Assembly: GCA_016714935.1 (NCBI GenBank)
Contig: JADKBU010000021.1
Coordinates: 34,720-98,719 of the forward strand
Source of the DNA: Candidatus Accumulibacter propinquus
GTDB taxonomy: Bacteria; Pseudomonadota; Gammaproteobacteria; Burkholderiales; Rhodocyclaceae
Direction: 5' to 3'
DNA length: 64,000 nucleotides
Part shown: positions 47,235 through 56,102 of the stretch, piece after piece
Layout: each line of letters starts with the position of its first letter
Position numbering within the stretch: position 1 is the stretch's first letter
Made by a program: the position numbers and the translations under genes
Notes under the pieces: generated by a model
What the model was told of the DNA's origin: nothing
What the model saw: the letters and a program-made list of their open reading frames with translations, nothing else
The model's database searches: none

Positions 47235-48686
47235 TCACGGCAAACGCTCGAAATAGCGATCCAGCAAGGCTGGATCGTCAAAATGGCGCCGCCCGACAAA
47301 AGCCGTCGCCTGTCGCCCCCATTGCCGCATCTGGCCCGCGCTGCGTATCCCCATTGGCCAGAAGAAAAACCGCTCCAGCCGCTCGCTGCCGGCGACCAGA
47401 CCGTCAGGCATGAACGCGCTGCGTGTTCCGCCGCCCGGCAGCGGCAGCGCACGTAGCTGGTGCTCATCGCGCAGTGCCAGGACGACCCCGTCATCGCGAC
47501 GCGCAGACTCGATCCCGGCCCGCTGCAGATAGTGCGTAAACGCCGCCAGTTTGAGCACCACACGCTGGTGTGGTGCCGGCGCACGCAAGGCTTGTGGAAT
47601 GAAGAGCCCTTCCTCGATGGTCTCGGGTTGCGGCCGCGCGTGCACGTGCTCGGTGGGAATGAACAGGTGGTAGCAACCGCAGGGATGGATGGTGTCGTAG
47701 ATCAGGGGACTTCCGTTCTCGGCCAGGGTGACCCGCCAAACGACGCCGTCGAGACGGCCGGCGAGCACATCGTAGGCTCCGAGCGCTGGGCGCGCCGGTA
47801 GCCAGACAGTGTATATCAGTTGCAGCAGCCAGTGGCCGTCCAGTTGCGCATGGCTGCTGCGGACGTACAGCACGGGTTGCTCGCGGGCAATGCCGATCTG
47901 TAGATGTCCTGCCTGGTCGCTCTGCCAGGCGACGGCCCCAGGGCGATCGTCGTCGCTGGCGGTTTCAATCTCGAATCGGGGCGCATGGCGTACAATCAGG
48001 CGCGCCAATTCGGAAGGCGACATCAGGGGCAGCCCCGGTGCTGCAGGTTCCTTGAGCATCGGCACGCCGTCCGGCGATTCTGCCGGGATGTAGCGGAGAC
48101 GACGATGCGCGACCGGGTCGGTGACGGCGTGCGTGGCGAAATCCGCCAGCGTGTCGCGCTGCCAGTTCCGTATTCCGGCAGCGAAGGCATGCCGCGTCAG
48201 CGGATACAGGCCGAGCGCACGCATGCTGTTCGAGTAGTCGTCGGGCACCCTGGCAGCGTCGATCAGCATGGGTAGATCGTGGCGATCGGCTAACGCCAGT
48301 TGCTGCCGACAGGTGGTCAGTGCAGTTGCCAGCGCACCGTCGACACCCGCGTTACCCAGTTCAAAGCGACGCGCGGCATCATCCAGCGCCGCCAGCGCTT
48401 CCCTCCACGCCAACGTCTGCTCGACTTCGCCAGCTGCGGTCGGAGCCAGCCTCGCCAGAACGCGATCAACCCGCAAGTAGGGAAACCCCGGCACACGTGG
48501 CTCCTGCGCATCACGCGTGCCGATCGCATCGATCAATGCGTCACTGGCCTGAAACCGCCGAGCACATTCGCCCAGCGCGTCTTCACGCTGCAGCGTCTGG
48601 GTGACCGGAGCGTGCGCATAGGGGTCGACGCTGGCGCAACCGGGCAACACGCAGCATGCCACCACCAGGCCCAGTGAAAGTCTCAT
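47235..48686 (-). CDS. Uncharacterised large lipoprotein
   Basis: A 483-residue protein with a lipoprotein signal (MRLSLGLVVACCVLPGCAS, lipobox LPGC at residues 14-17). The body is globular with a conserved IYDTIHPCGCYHLFIP segment and a WPMGIRSAGQMRQWGRQATAF ending. I do not recognise the function. Its ATG overlaps the stop of an SRPBCC fragment (ATGA) and it is followed 34 bases later by the EEP gene, suggesting co-transcription. Confidence 0.82.
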   Translation of the reverse strand: MRLSLGLVVACCVLPGCASVDPYAHAPVTQTLQREDALGECARRFQASDALIDAIGTRDAQEPRVPGFPYLRVDRVLARLAPTAAGEVEQTLAWREALAALDDAARRFELGNAGVDGALATALTTCRQQLALADRHDLPMLIDAARVPDDYSNSMRALGLYPLTRHAFAAGIRNWQRDTLADFATHAVTDPVAHRRLRYIPAESPDGVPMLKEPAAPGLPLMSPSELARLIVRHAPRFEIETASDDDRPGAVAWQSDQAGHLQIGIAREQPVLYVRSSHAQLDGHWLLQLIYTVWLPARPALGAYDVLAGRLDGVVWRVTLAENGSPLIYDTIHPCGCYHLFIPTEHVHARPQPETIEEGLFIPQALRAPAPHQRVVLKLAAFTHYLQRAGIESARRDDGVVLALRDEHQLRALPLPGGGTRSAFMPDGLVAGSERLERFFFWPMGIRSAGQMRQWGRQATAFVGRRHFDDPALLDRYFERLP

Positions 48687-48964
48687 CCGGCATCCTCCCC
48701 GGCCGCGAGCCACGCCTGACGTCGTGCGATCTCGCGCAGCATCGCCTCGAACTGCTCGCGCATCGTGCGCCGGATCGCGCTGACGCCAAAAAGTCGCCTC
48801 ACCACTGGCGGCAGTGGCGCTGCCAGTTCGAACTGTGCATCGTAGTCGAGGCGCACGCTCGAACGCTTTGGCGAAGGTAAGGGCGTCAGCGTGTTGCGGC
48901 CGCTGAAGCTGCGCAGCGTTGACTCACCGGCGGCAACACTTCCGGACTCCAGTCGTGACCAGAG
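48683..48964 (-). pseudogene. C-terminal fragment of an SRPBCC (START-like) protein
   Basis: Directly after the stop codon of the DUF1631 gene, the same frame runs on for 93 codons without a start codon, encoding WSRLESGSVAAGES, NTLTPLPSPKRSSVRLDYD, then MREQFEAMLREIARRQAWL. The strand pattern and the final amphipathic helix match the second half of SRPBCC ligand-binding proteins of about 150-200 residues. The N-terminal half is missing. It ends overlapping the start of the lipoprotein gene. Most likely a deletion fused the ends of two genes. Confidence 0.65.
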
Positions 48965-51154
48965 TTACGCAGCCTTCAGTTTTTGCAGTGCGCGGTTAAC
49001 GGCGCGATCGAACATCGGTTCCGGCGGCATGAGGATCGCTTCACCGCGCTCGATCTGGAGCGCCAGGGCATTCGGGGTCACCGATATCGCACGCGGCGAC
49101 TGCGAGGTAGTGAATAGCAGAATGCCTCGCTGCGGGCTAATCCACGATAGGCGATAACGCAAGGGTCCGGATTCCGGATTCGCAAATTCGACCCAATCGC
49201 CACGCTGCAGGCTTCCCACCAGCGACAGTACGTCTGCCCTGTCTCGCGAAGGGGGTAGTTCATTGGCCCCGGCCAGTGAAATTCGTTCGATCTGCGTTTC
49301 GCCGCGCACGACCTGCTCGCGGGCAAGACTGACCGGCACGGGCTCTGCCACCGGCAACACCGGCCGTGGAGTGACGATCGGCGGTGCCGTACCCCGCAGG
49401 ACCGCGGCATGCACACTGAAGAGCGCATCGATCAGGGCCAGGCGGCGATCATCTGCCATCTCCAGGCGGCCAAGCCCGTTGCAGATGCGGCGAACCAGGG
49501 TCGGCAAGCGGGCCGCCAGCCGCTTCCGGCTTGGCACATCCGACGGGATGTCGACGCTCGCCACCAGTTCACTGACCGTGTCCATGGCTGCCTCCCAGGC
49601 GGCATTGTCACCGTCCATAGAGTGCCGAACGAGGAGTTTGCGCCATTCGTTGTCCAGCAGATCGGTCACCGCCGATGGCAGTGGCATCGCCAGCCAGCCG
49701 ACGAGGGCGTGATCGGCTGCCGCAGCCGCGAGTTCGTAGCGCTCCTGTTCGGCAACCAGTGGCGCCGCGTTGACGGCGTGGGCATCGGCTGCAGCCTCCT
49801 GGCTTTCAAGGAATGCCTCCAGTTCGATGCACAGCGTATCGAACAATTCGGTATCCTGACTGAACTCGTTCTGCAGCCGTTCGACGATTTCCGCGACCCG
49901 CGCGTACAAGGGATTATCGTGACCCGCTTGCGGGCCGCAACGCACCGCCGCTCGCGAAATCCCGTCCAGCAGGCGCCGCGCCGGATGCGACTTGCTCGAA
50001 AAGAAAGTCTTGTCCAACATGGCGACCTTCAGCACCGGAATCTGCATGCGCGCAACCAGGGCCTTGATCGGGTCGGCGACAGAAGCGTCGTCGAAGATGA
50101 AGTCAAAGAGGGTGGCAACGATATCCACGGTGACGGAATGCAGATAGTCGAGGTTCTGGCCTGCGTCACTGCTATGGAACTGCCGCAAGACGTTGTCCAT
50201 CAATGCCGCGGCCGTTTGCACCGGCACCGCCCTCTGCAGGGTATCCAGAGAGGCCATGACCTGCTCCATGGCAACGGCCATGCCGGCGGGCGACGCACCG
50301 CCCATGGACACGCCGGTGGAAGGGCCACAGCCAGCGCCAGCGCCGCCCGTCCCTGCGGACACTTGCTGCGGGCGCACGAGTTCCTGCAGCAAAGCAAAGA
50401 GGTCGGCAGATTCGGCAGGCTTGCCGGGGTCAGTCGCGTTGCGCGGTTGGTTTGGTGACGGGGAGCAGGTTCGGGAAAGCTGTGGCAGCACACCACGGCC
50501 AATCAAGAAAGCATTCAGATCGTCAATGGTCGGGCCAAAGACATCGACGGCGTGGCGCTCCATGAGTTGCAGGATTTCCAGCTTCGCCTTGCCGACCAAC
50601 CCGGCATCCTCGAATGCACCGCCCAGCGATTCGGCGATGAGATGTTCTATGGGCAGGCTGCCTTCCGGTTCTCCAGACAAGAACGCCAGCCGGCGCCCAA
50701 TGGCAAACAGCCCCTCGTCACACTGACTACGAAGGCTGCCAGCGATGGCCTTGACGACCAGTTCCTCGTCCATGGCGCCAAAGTCAACCAATTGCAGTTC
50801 TTGTGGAGGGCTGCTGGCAGCACCACGTCTGCCCTTGTTCGAAGCACGGCATGCCTGCGTGAAGAGTGCTGACCACTTGGCGAGCAAAGCGCCTTCGAGC
50901 TGCGGCGCTTTGGCGTGAATCGCTTCTCCCGTGTGGTAGAACAGGACCCTTTGCGCGCGTCCGCAAGCGACGTCACCTTTGCTGAGCAGTTCCTCCTCGA
51001 CTCGGGGCAGCACCGACCTGAAGGCGTCACGGAGCTTGCACCCCATGAGATCCCGTGCCTCTGTGAGGACACCGGGATGATCGACATCAACGAGCGCGCC
51101 ACGAACCCCTTCAGGGAACCTGATCACGTTATTTGCTGGAACTGGGACTGCCAT
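48965..51154 (-). CDS. DUF1631 protein
   Basis: A 729-residue protein of the DUF1631 family, mostly helical, with a low-complexity Gly/Ala stretch near residue 270 and a C-terminal beta domain (RGDWVEFANPESGPLRYRLSWISPQRGILLF) that resembles PilZ-like barrels. The C-terminal tail (EPMFDRAVNRALQKL) is shared with PilZ/DUF1631 proteins of beta- and gammaproteobacteria. Function unknown; a cyclic-di-GMP link is possible but no clear RxxxR motif is visible. ATG 51154 has an AAGGAGAA site. The non-coding stretch upstream, to 51457, shows nothing recognisable. Confidence 0.8.
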   Translation of the reverse strand: MAVPVPANNVIRFPEGVRGALVDVDHPGVLTEARDLMGCKLRDAFRSVLPRVEEELLSKGDVACGRAQRVLFYHTGEAIHAKAPQLEGALLAKWSALFTQACRASNKGRRGAASSPPQELQLVDFGAMDEELVVKAIAGSLRSQCDEGLFAIGRRLAFLSGEPEGSLPIEHLIAESLGGAFEDAGLVGKAKLEILQLMERHAVDVFGPTIDDLNAFLIGRGVLPQLSRTCSPSPNQPRNATDPGKPAESADLFALLQELVRPQQVSAGTGGAGAGCGPSTGVSMGGASPAGMAVAMEQVMASLDTLQRAVPVQTAAALMDNVLRQFHSSDAGQNLDYLHSVTVDIVATLFDFIFDDASVADPIKALVARMQIPVLKVAMLDKTFFSSKSHPARRLLDGISRAAVRCGPQAGHDNPLYARVAEIVERLQNEFSQDTELFDTLCIELEAFLESQEAAADAHAVNAAPLVAEQERYELAAAAADHALVGWLAMPLPSAVTDLLDNEWRKLLVRHSMDGDNAAWEAAMDTVSELVASVDIPSDVPSRKRLAARLPTLVRRICNGLGRLEMADDRRLALIDALFSVHAAVLRGTAPPIVTPRPVLPVAEPVPVSLAREQVVRGETQIERISLAGANELPPSRDRADVLSLVGSLQRGDWVEFANPESGPLRYRLSWISPQRGILLFTTSQSPRAISVTPNALALQIERGEAILMPPEPMFDRAVNRALQKLKAA

Positions 51155-51457
51155 CACCGATTCTCCTTGCCGCTGGCGCTGAAAAAACACGCACTGCCAA
51201 ACCGCTAAATGTGGCGGGTTGGCGCAAGGTCACTGTCTCGGAGCGGCAGTTTGGCCCCTCAGGGCACCGACGGGCTTCTGGTCAAGGATGCAGCGCTGTT
51301 CATGGTCCGGATGCTGCATCTGTTCGCCTGGCGGTCCCGCCGTCCTAGAAAGCGGCGACAACTCCGTTTTCTGTAGACCGGTGACTTTGCGTCCCCGCCT
51401 TTCGACGGGTTTGCCTTTTTCAGTAAGACTAGCTGTTTAGAATCTACACCAATAGTC

Positions 51458-52267
51458 TCAATAGTGCAAGGCGCTTATCAGCGACTCCATCTCCTCGCCA
51501 GATTTTTCGAGTATCTCGGCCAGAAGGGGTGCCGCCTGGACGTCTCCCGCCACGTCCTCAGCGTCCGGACTGTGCAGCGGCGAAGGGATCGGCGTCAGGC
51601 GGTGCGCCAATGAAAGGACATCACTCAGGTCAACGGGTGGAAAACTGCCTGACCTCGGCTCCCAGAGCATTTCCACCGCTTCGACCACTTCTTGCGGTAC
51701 AGCCAGCGCTTTCAGCACAGCCTGGCCGATCAACCTGTCGACTTCCGGCGACAGTATGCTGCCAGCCACGAATAGGTCGGGATGCAGTTCGGTGCGTGAG
51801 ATCAGAAAAAAGCCCCCCACCTCGTGGACCATCCCGGCAAACAGCGCCACATCAGCCAAAGGGCGCAGAAAGCGCCGCGCCAGCACATGGGCCAGCGCGG
51901 CCACATGTGCGGTGTGCTCCCAGAGCCGCTCCGAAAGTGCGCGGCAGTCCGGCGAGCGCAAGCCGCTGGTCATCTGACGCATCACAACCGCCGTGGCCAG
52001 GGTGCGCACGAAGCGGGTTCCCAGCCGGGTTACGGCACTTTGCACGTCGGCTACATGCTGCCCCCAGCGGTTGAACGCCACCGAATTAGCTAACGCCACC
52101 ACCCGTGCGGCCAACAGAGGTTCCGCCAGGACAAGCTGCGCGACCTGGCCCAGATGCAAATCCGGATCATCAAGGGCAAGACGCACCCGGAAGGCGACAT
52201 CGGCGTGGGTGGGGAAAGCGACCTCACCGCGCCCGACTTCCGCGATGACCTGGTCCAGAGCGCTCAT
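51458..52267 (-). CDS. HDOD-domain signalling protein
   Basis: A 269-residue HDOD protein. The N-terminal part shows QLVLAEPLLAARVVALANS, followed by VTRLGTRFVRTLATAVVMRQ, the recognised HDOD pattern of degenerate HD domains. MVHEVGGFFLISR retains only part of an HD motif, so no phosphohydrolase activity is expected. HDOD proteins act as adaptors in cyclic-di-GMP and chemotaxis signalling. ATG 52267. Confidence 0.88.
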   Translation of the reverse strand: MSALDQVIAEVGRGEVAFPTHADVAFRVRLALDDPDLHLGQVAQLVLAEPLLAARVVALANSVAFNRWGQHVADVQSAVTRLGTRFVRTLATAVVMRQMTSGLRSPDCRALSERLWEHTAHVAALAHVLARRFLRPLADVALFAGMVHEVGGFFLISRTELHPDLFVAGSILSPEVDRLIGQAVLKALAVPQEVVEAVEMLWEPRSGSFPPVDLSDVLSLAHRLTPIPSPLHSPDAEDVAGDVQAAPLLAEILEKSGEEMESLISALHY

Positions 52268-52365
52268 GGTGGGGAAACCTCTCGGTCGGAACCAAAAGCG
52301 CACATTACATCAGCTGACTGTTCCTTGTCATCCCGCAGGCAATGGGTACCATAGCCTTGTTTACA

Positions 52366-52404
52366 TTTGCCGGCAACTCGGCAACATGCCAAGTTGCCGG
52401 CAAA
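52366..52404. terminator. 13-bp perfect hairpin downstream of csbD
   Basis: TTTGCCGGCAACT pairs with AGTTGCCGGCAAA around a 13-base loop. The A/T ends of the stem could serve as the weak A:U tract in both directions. It lies 40 bases after the csbD stop and 100 bases upstream of the HDOD gene. Confidence 0.65.
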
Positions 52405-52444
52405 CCCATCGGCAGCCAGCGCTTGCAGTCGAGAGCGCGTTGTC

Positions 52445-52648
52445 CTACGGGTTCACGGCTTTCTTGACGGCGTCCCGAGCGTCACTGGCGTTCTCTTTCA
52501 GGTCGCCGAGATGTTGTTGCAGCTTGCCTTCAACCTGATTTTTGACACCCTTTGCCTGCTGCTCCGTGCTACCGGTCAACTTGCCGACCTGTTCCTGAAT
52601 CGTCCCACCGAGGTCTTTTGCTGCGCCCTTGACTTGATCCTTGTTCAT
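52445..52648 (-). CDS. CsbD-family stress protein
   Basis: A 67-residue hydrophilic helical protein starting MNKDQVKGAAKDLGGTIQEQVG, the CsbD signature. CsbD proteins are general-stress induced in many bacteria; their molecular role is unknown. It has its own hairpin terminator downstream. The 270 bases upstream, to 52920, contain no other gene that I can support. Confidence 0.9.
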   Translation of the reverse strand: MNKDQVKGAAKDLGGTIQEQVGKLTGSTEQQAKGVKNQVEGKLQQHLGDLKENASDARDAVKKAVNP

Positions 52649-52920
52649 GATGAACTCCTAGCTTGGTTGGTACCGCTGATACACAAGCCGGGCTCGGCTC
52701 GTGCTCTGAAGCCCACGAATCATTTCGTCGTGGCCAGGTACCAAGGCTAATGAAAAGCGCTGGCAGGCTCTGTGCGCTGACCAACATACGGGTTTGCACC
52801 AGTGGCAGGCGATCGGCCCCGGCCTGTATCAAAGAACAGTTGTCGGTCACCGGCGGATGCCTTGAAGCCCTTGAAGGGACAGACATTGCGGCTCACAGAC
52901 GCGGTCTGCTCGCCGCTGCT

Positions 52921-53595
52921 TCAGTCACCGCCGCCGCCGCCGCACCCTCCCCCGCCACAACCGTCGCCGCCTGACCCGCCGCCGTCGCTGTCGCCGCCAC
53001 AGCCGCTGCTCCCGCCACAGCCGCCCCCGCAACTGATGTGGCCGGCGCAATAACCCGTGCCGTCGCGGGTTGCGGCCAGGCAGTCGAGCTGATAGACAAA
53101 ACCCCCGGTGATCCCGAGCAGGCCATCAAGCGCAAAAAGCATCGGCAGCGACTGCGGCGCTTTCGGATCGATCCCATCGCGTCTGCACGCAAGCCGCCAG
53201 GCGCGCTTGATTCCATCCTGCGCGTCGGTCGGCGCACGCATCGCTTCAGCCGGCGTGTGGTGTAGAAAGCGCCCCAGCCCACGCTCGCAGAATTGCTGAT
53301 ACTGGCGGGTAAACAGAATGAACTCGTGCCAGGCGTCATCGACCACCTGTGATGGCATGGCCACCAGCCGATTCCTGGCCTCCCGGCACAGCTGGAAGTA
53401 TTCGCGCAAGCCGTCAAAGACCAACACCCGCTGCGCTTCGTCCAGTTCGGGCCGCCGTGCCGCCAGGCGTCGATCGAGAAACTTCGCATAAGGATAAGCG
53501 TCAATGAACGTGGCGCGCTGCCTGAGCAACGAGCGCCACCAGTAGATCGCTGCGGCGATCAGGGCGACGAACAACAACACGACCATCATCTTCAT
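52921..53595 (-). CDS. Membrane-anchored protein with Gly/Cys-rich tail
   Basis: A 224-residue protein with an N-terminal membrane segment (about 4-20), a conserved soluble domain (MPSQVVDDAWHEFILFTRQYQQFCERGLGRFLHH and GFVYQLDCLA) and a final stretch of about 40 residues built almost only of Gly, Cys, Ser and Asp. It belongs to a proteobacterial group named only for its glycine-rich domain; the DAWHEFILFT block resembles plant glycine-rich domain proteins. Role unknown; the tail may bind metal. The GGC/GGT codon runs explain the repetitive DNA at 52921-53040. Confidence 0.8.
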   Translation of the reverse strand: MKMMVVLLFVALIAAAIYWWRSLLRQRATFIDAYPYAKFLDRRLAARRPELDEAQRVLVFDGLREYFQLCREARNRLVAMPSQVVDDAWHEFILFTRQYQQFCERGLGRFLHHTPAEAMRAPTDAQDGIKRAWRLACRRDGIDPKAPQSLPMLFALDGLLGITGGFVYQLDCLAATRDGTGYCAGHISCGGGCGGSSGCGGDSDGGGSGGDGCGGGGCGGGGGD

Positions 53596-53612
53596 CTAGA
53601 GTGCCCGCGCCA

Positions 53613-55064
53613 TCAAAGTGTACTGAAACACAGGTACTTGATTTCCAGATACTCGTCCAGCCCATGCCTGGAGCCCTCGCGGCCGATTCCCGACTGCTTG
53701 ACACCCCCGAAGGGGGCCACTTCATTCGAGATCAGGCCGGTGTTCACGCCGATCATGCCGTACTCGAGTGCTTCACCAACGCGCAGGCAGCGCGCGATAT
53801 CGCGGCTGTAGAAGTATGCTGCCAGACCGAACTCGGTGTCGTTGGCCATCCCGACGGCCTCTGCCTCGCTCGAAAACCGGAAGACCGGCGCCACTGGCCC
53901 GAAAGTCTCTTCGCGCGCCAGCAGCATCTCCGGCTTGACATCGGCGAGAACCGTTGGCGTGAAGAACGTGCCGCCGCGCTCGTGCCGGTGGCCACCGGTG
54001 ACCACGCGCGCGCCCCCGGCAACGGCGTCGGCGATATGCGCTTCGACCTTGGCCAGCGCCGCCGCGTCGATCAGCGGCCCCTGAGCGACGCCTTCGTCGT
54101 TCCCTGGCCCCACCTTCAGCGACTCTACGCGCCTGGCCAATTGCTCGACGAAGCGATCGTAGACTCGGTCCTGAACCAGCAGCCGGTTGGCACAGACGCA
54201 GGTCTGTCCGGTGTTGCGATACTTGGCGATGATGGCGCCTTCGACTGCGGCCGCAATATCCGCATCGTCGAAGACGATGAACGGCGCGTTCCCACCAAGC
54301 TCAAGCGAAAGCTTCTTGATCGTCGGTGCGCACTGCGCCATGAGCAGACGACCAATCTCGGTAGACCCGGTGAACGACAGCTTGCGAACCACCGGGCTGG
54401 CGGTCAGCGCGCCTCCGATAGCTACCGGATCGCCGGTCAGCACGTTGAGAACCCCCGCCGCCAGACCGGCATCGTGCGCCAGGCGCGCCAGTGCCAGAGC
54501 CGTCAATGGCGTCTGCTCGGCCGGCTTGACCACCACCGTACAGCCAGCCGCAAGCGCCGGTGCCACCTTGCGGGTGATCATCGCCAGCGGGAAATTCCAC
54601 GGCGTGATCGCCGCACACACCCCCACCGGCTGTCGGATGGTCAGCAGACGCCGATCGGCGGTCGGGCTCGGAATGCTTTCGCCGTAGGCGCGCTTGCCCT
54701 CCTCGGCAAACCACTCGACGAATGATGCGCCGTAGGCTACCTCGCCGCGTGCTTCGCCGATCGGTTTGCCACATTCAGCCGTAATCAGCCGCGCCAGATC
54801 CTCGCCATTGGCAAGAATCAACCCATGCCACTGTCGCAGGACGGCAGCGCGTTCCTTGGCCGTCTTCGCCTGCCAGGCCGATAGCGCCCCCGCCGCAGCG
54901 GCGATCGCACGCCGAGTCTCGACCGCCGCCATCATTGGGACCTCGCCGATAATCTCGCCGTCGGCCGGGTTGCTGACCAGCAGGGTGCGGCCGTCATCGG
55001 CAGCCTCCCAACGTCCGTCTAGGTAACAGTTCGAGCGCAGCAGGCGCGGGTCGGTGAGGTGCAT
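53613..55064 (-). CDS. gabD: NAD(P)-dependent succinate-semialdehyde dehydrogenase (GabD type)
   Basis: A 483-residue aldehyde dehydrogenase, nearly the length of E. coli GabD. It shows the cofactor segment ITPWNFPLAMITRKVAPALAA, the catalytic Glu in LELGGNAPF, the catalytic Cys in NTGQTCVCANR and the C-terminal PFGGVKQSGIGREGS. GabD-type enzymes oxidise succinate semialdehyde in GABA degradation; related aldehydes remain possible. ATG 55064. It is divergent from the NlpC/P60 gene. Gene context gives no GABA transaminase. Confidence 0.9.
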   Translation of the reverse strand: MHLTDPRLLRSNCYLDGRWEAADDGRTLLVSNPADGEIIGEVPMMAAVETRRAIAAAAGALSAWQAKTAKERAAVLRQWHGLILANGEDLARLITAECGKPIGEARGEVAYGASFVEWFAEEGKRAYGESIPSPTADRRLLTIRQPVGVCAAITPWNFPLAMITRKVAPALAAGCTVVVKPAEQTPLTALALARLAHDAGLAAGVLNVLTGDPVAIGGALTASPVVRKLSFTGSTEIGRLLMAQCAPTIKKLSLELGGNAPFIVFDDADIAAAVEGAIIAKYRNTGQTCVCANRLLVQDRVYDRFVEQLARRVESLKVGPGNDEGVAQGPLIDAAALAKVEAHIADAVAGGARVVTGGHRHERGGTFFTPTVLADVKPEMLLAREETFGPVAPVFRFSSEAEAVGMANDTEFGLAAYFYSRDIARCLRVGEALEYGMIGVNTGLISNEVAPFGGVKQSGIGREGSRHGLDEYLEIKYLCFSTL

Positions 55065-55109
55065 GGCAATTCCCCGAAATCTGAAAATCTGCAGTTTATA
55101 CTGTGCACC

Positions 55110-55604
55110 ATGCGTGTCCATATCCTCTTCGCGGGAGCCGTTTCCCTGCTGCTGGTCGCCTGTGCCGGCAAGACACCGCTGCCGGAAAGACTGCCCGAGC
55201 CGCCGACCCGGCATCCGACGAGCAGCTACAAGGGCCACGACGTGGTGATGTTTGCTCTCAGTCTGATCGATACGGGTTACCGCTTCGGCGGCAAGAACCC
55301 TGAAGCGGGCCTCGACTGCAGTGGCATGGTTTCCTATATCTACAACCGCGCGGTGGGCCTCCGGGTAAGCGGCAGCGCGGCCGACATTGCCCGGCGTGGC
55401 CGCCCGGTCGAACGTACGGGGCTGCGTCCCGGCGACCTGGTGTTCTTCAATACCCGCAACGCGGCTTATTCGCACGTCGGCGTCTACATCGGTGACGATC
55501 GATTCGTTCACGCCCCGTCGAGCAGCGGCCGGGTGCGCATTGATCAACTCGATGCCCGCTACTTCGCGCAGCGCTTCGATGCGGCACGGACCTACTTCGA
55601 CTAA
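55110..55604 (+). CDS. NlpC/P60-family lipoprotein peptidase
   Basis: A 164-residue lipoprotein: signal with lipobox LVAC (about residues 14-17), then an NlpC/P60 domain with catalytic Cys in LDCSGMVSY, His in YSHVGVYIG and the third polar residue in RFVHAPSS. Such proteins cleave peptide cross-bridges in peptidoglycan. ATG 55110 is chosen as start of the signal peptide, inside a longer open frame from 55059. A CCCTCC/GGAGGG hairpin follows the stop (55612-55625). Confidence 0.92.
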   Translation: MRVHILFAGAVSLLLVACAGKTPLPERLPEPPTRHPTSSYKGHDVVMFALSLIDTGYRFGGKNPEAGLDCSGMVSYIYNRAVGLRVSGSAADIARRGRPVERTGLRPGDLVFFNTRNAAYSHVGVYIGDDRFVHAPSSSGRVRIDQLDARYFAQRFDAARTYFD

Positions 55605-55905
55605 CCGGCAAGCCCTCCGTGGAGGGGAAAATCTTGCAGCGGGTTGGTCAGTTCGTTGAAGTGCCGGATGAGGTTCTCGAAGATCAGCCCCATCTGCTCG
55701 TTCGGCACCGTGTTCGGGTGCAGGTCCACGTCGCAGAACTTGGCGACGACGAGATAGAGAATGTTCGCCTCGCGCAGCCGACCGATCTCGTCATCGAATT
55801 GGAACCAGCCAAGACGCCCCATCAGTTTCACGAAGTCGTCTAGAAGGATCATGGCCGCCTGGAAGTCCGGCGGTGTCATGTCTTCGACCAGCTTGGCTAC
55901 CTGCG
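55601..55905 (-). pseudogene. Type I restriction methylase (HsdM) fragment
   Basis: Reading leftward, residues such as FDDEIGRLREANILYLVVAKFCDVDLHP, interrupted here for length as FDDEIGRLREAN and LYLVVAKFCDVDLHP, and NEQMGLIFENLIRHFNELTN are a typical HsdM stretch just before the methylase core. The frame then changes to an unrelated tail (PLQDFPLHGG) and stops at 55601, exactly where AGDHFTPR should follow. No catalytic NPPF motif is present. The start is undefined; the other end is cut by an IS fossil. It overlaps the NlpC/P60 stop by four bases. Confidence 0.65.
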
Positions 55906-55912
55906 CGCTCCA

Positions 55913-56102
55913 GAGCGCTGGCCAGACCTGAAGTCGTTCGCGAGGGTGACGATCGAGCGGACGATCAAGGGACAAACCGCTGTTGATCGCCGCTTCTACG
56001 TAAGCAGCCTGGTCCCCGACGCCCCGCGTATGAATGAGGACCAGATTCGCAAGTGGGAGCTACTGCGAATAGCGGTTATGCAAACTACAGCCAGGGCCTG
56101 AG
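55913..56102 (+). mobile_element. Fossil of an ISAs1-family transposase gene
   Basis: The plus strand encodes ERWPDLKSFARVTIERTIKG and then DRRFYVSSLVPDA, which matches the region of ISAs1-type DDE transposases just before the last catalytic Glu. The following IRKWELLRIAV corresponds to the usual IRxHWxIEN but is scrambled, and the frame soon stops. Only about 60 residues remain; no terminal repeats are visible. Confidence 0.6.

Noticed and set aside
52921..53040. Tandem repeat or CRISPR-like array.
   Set aside because: The repetition comes from Gly and Cys codons at the end of a real gene; there are no spacers or constant repeats.
53613..55547. N-terminal extension of the aldehyde dehydrogenase up to 55547.
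   Set aside because: The extra codons are antisense to the NlpC/P60 lipoprotein; the true family N-terminus begins at 55064.
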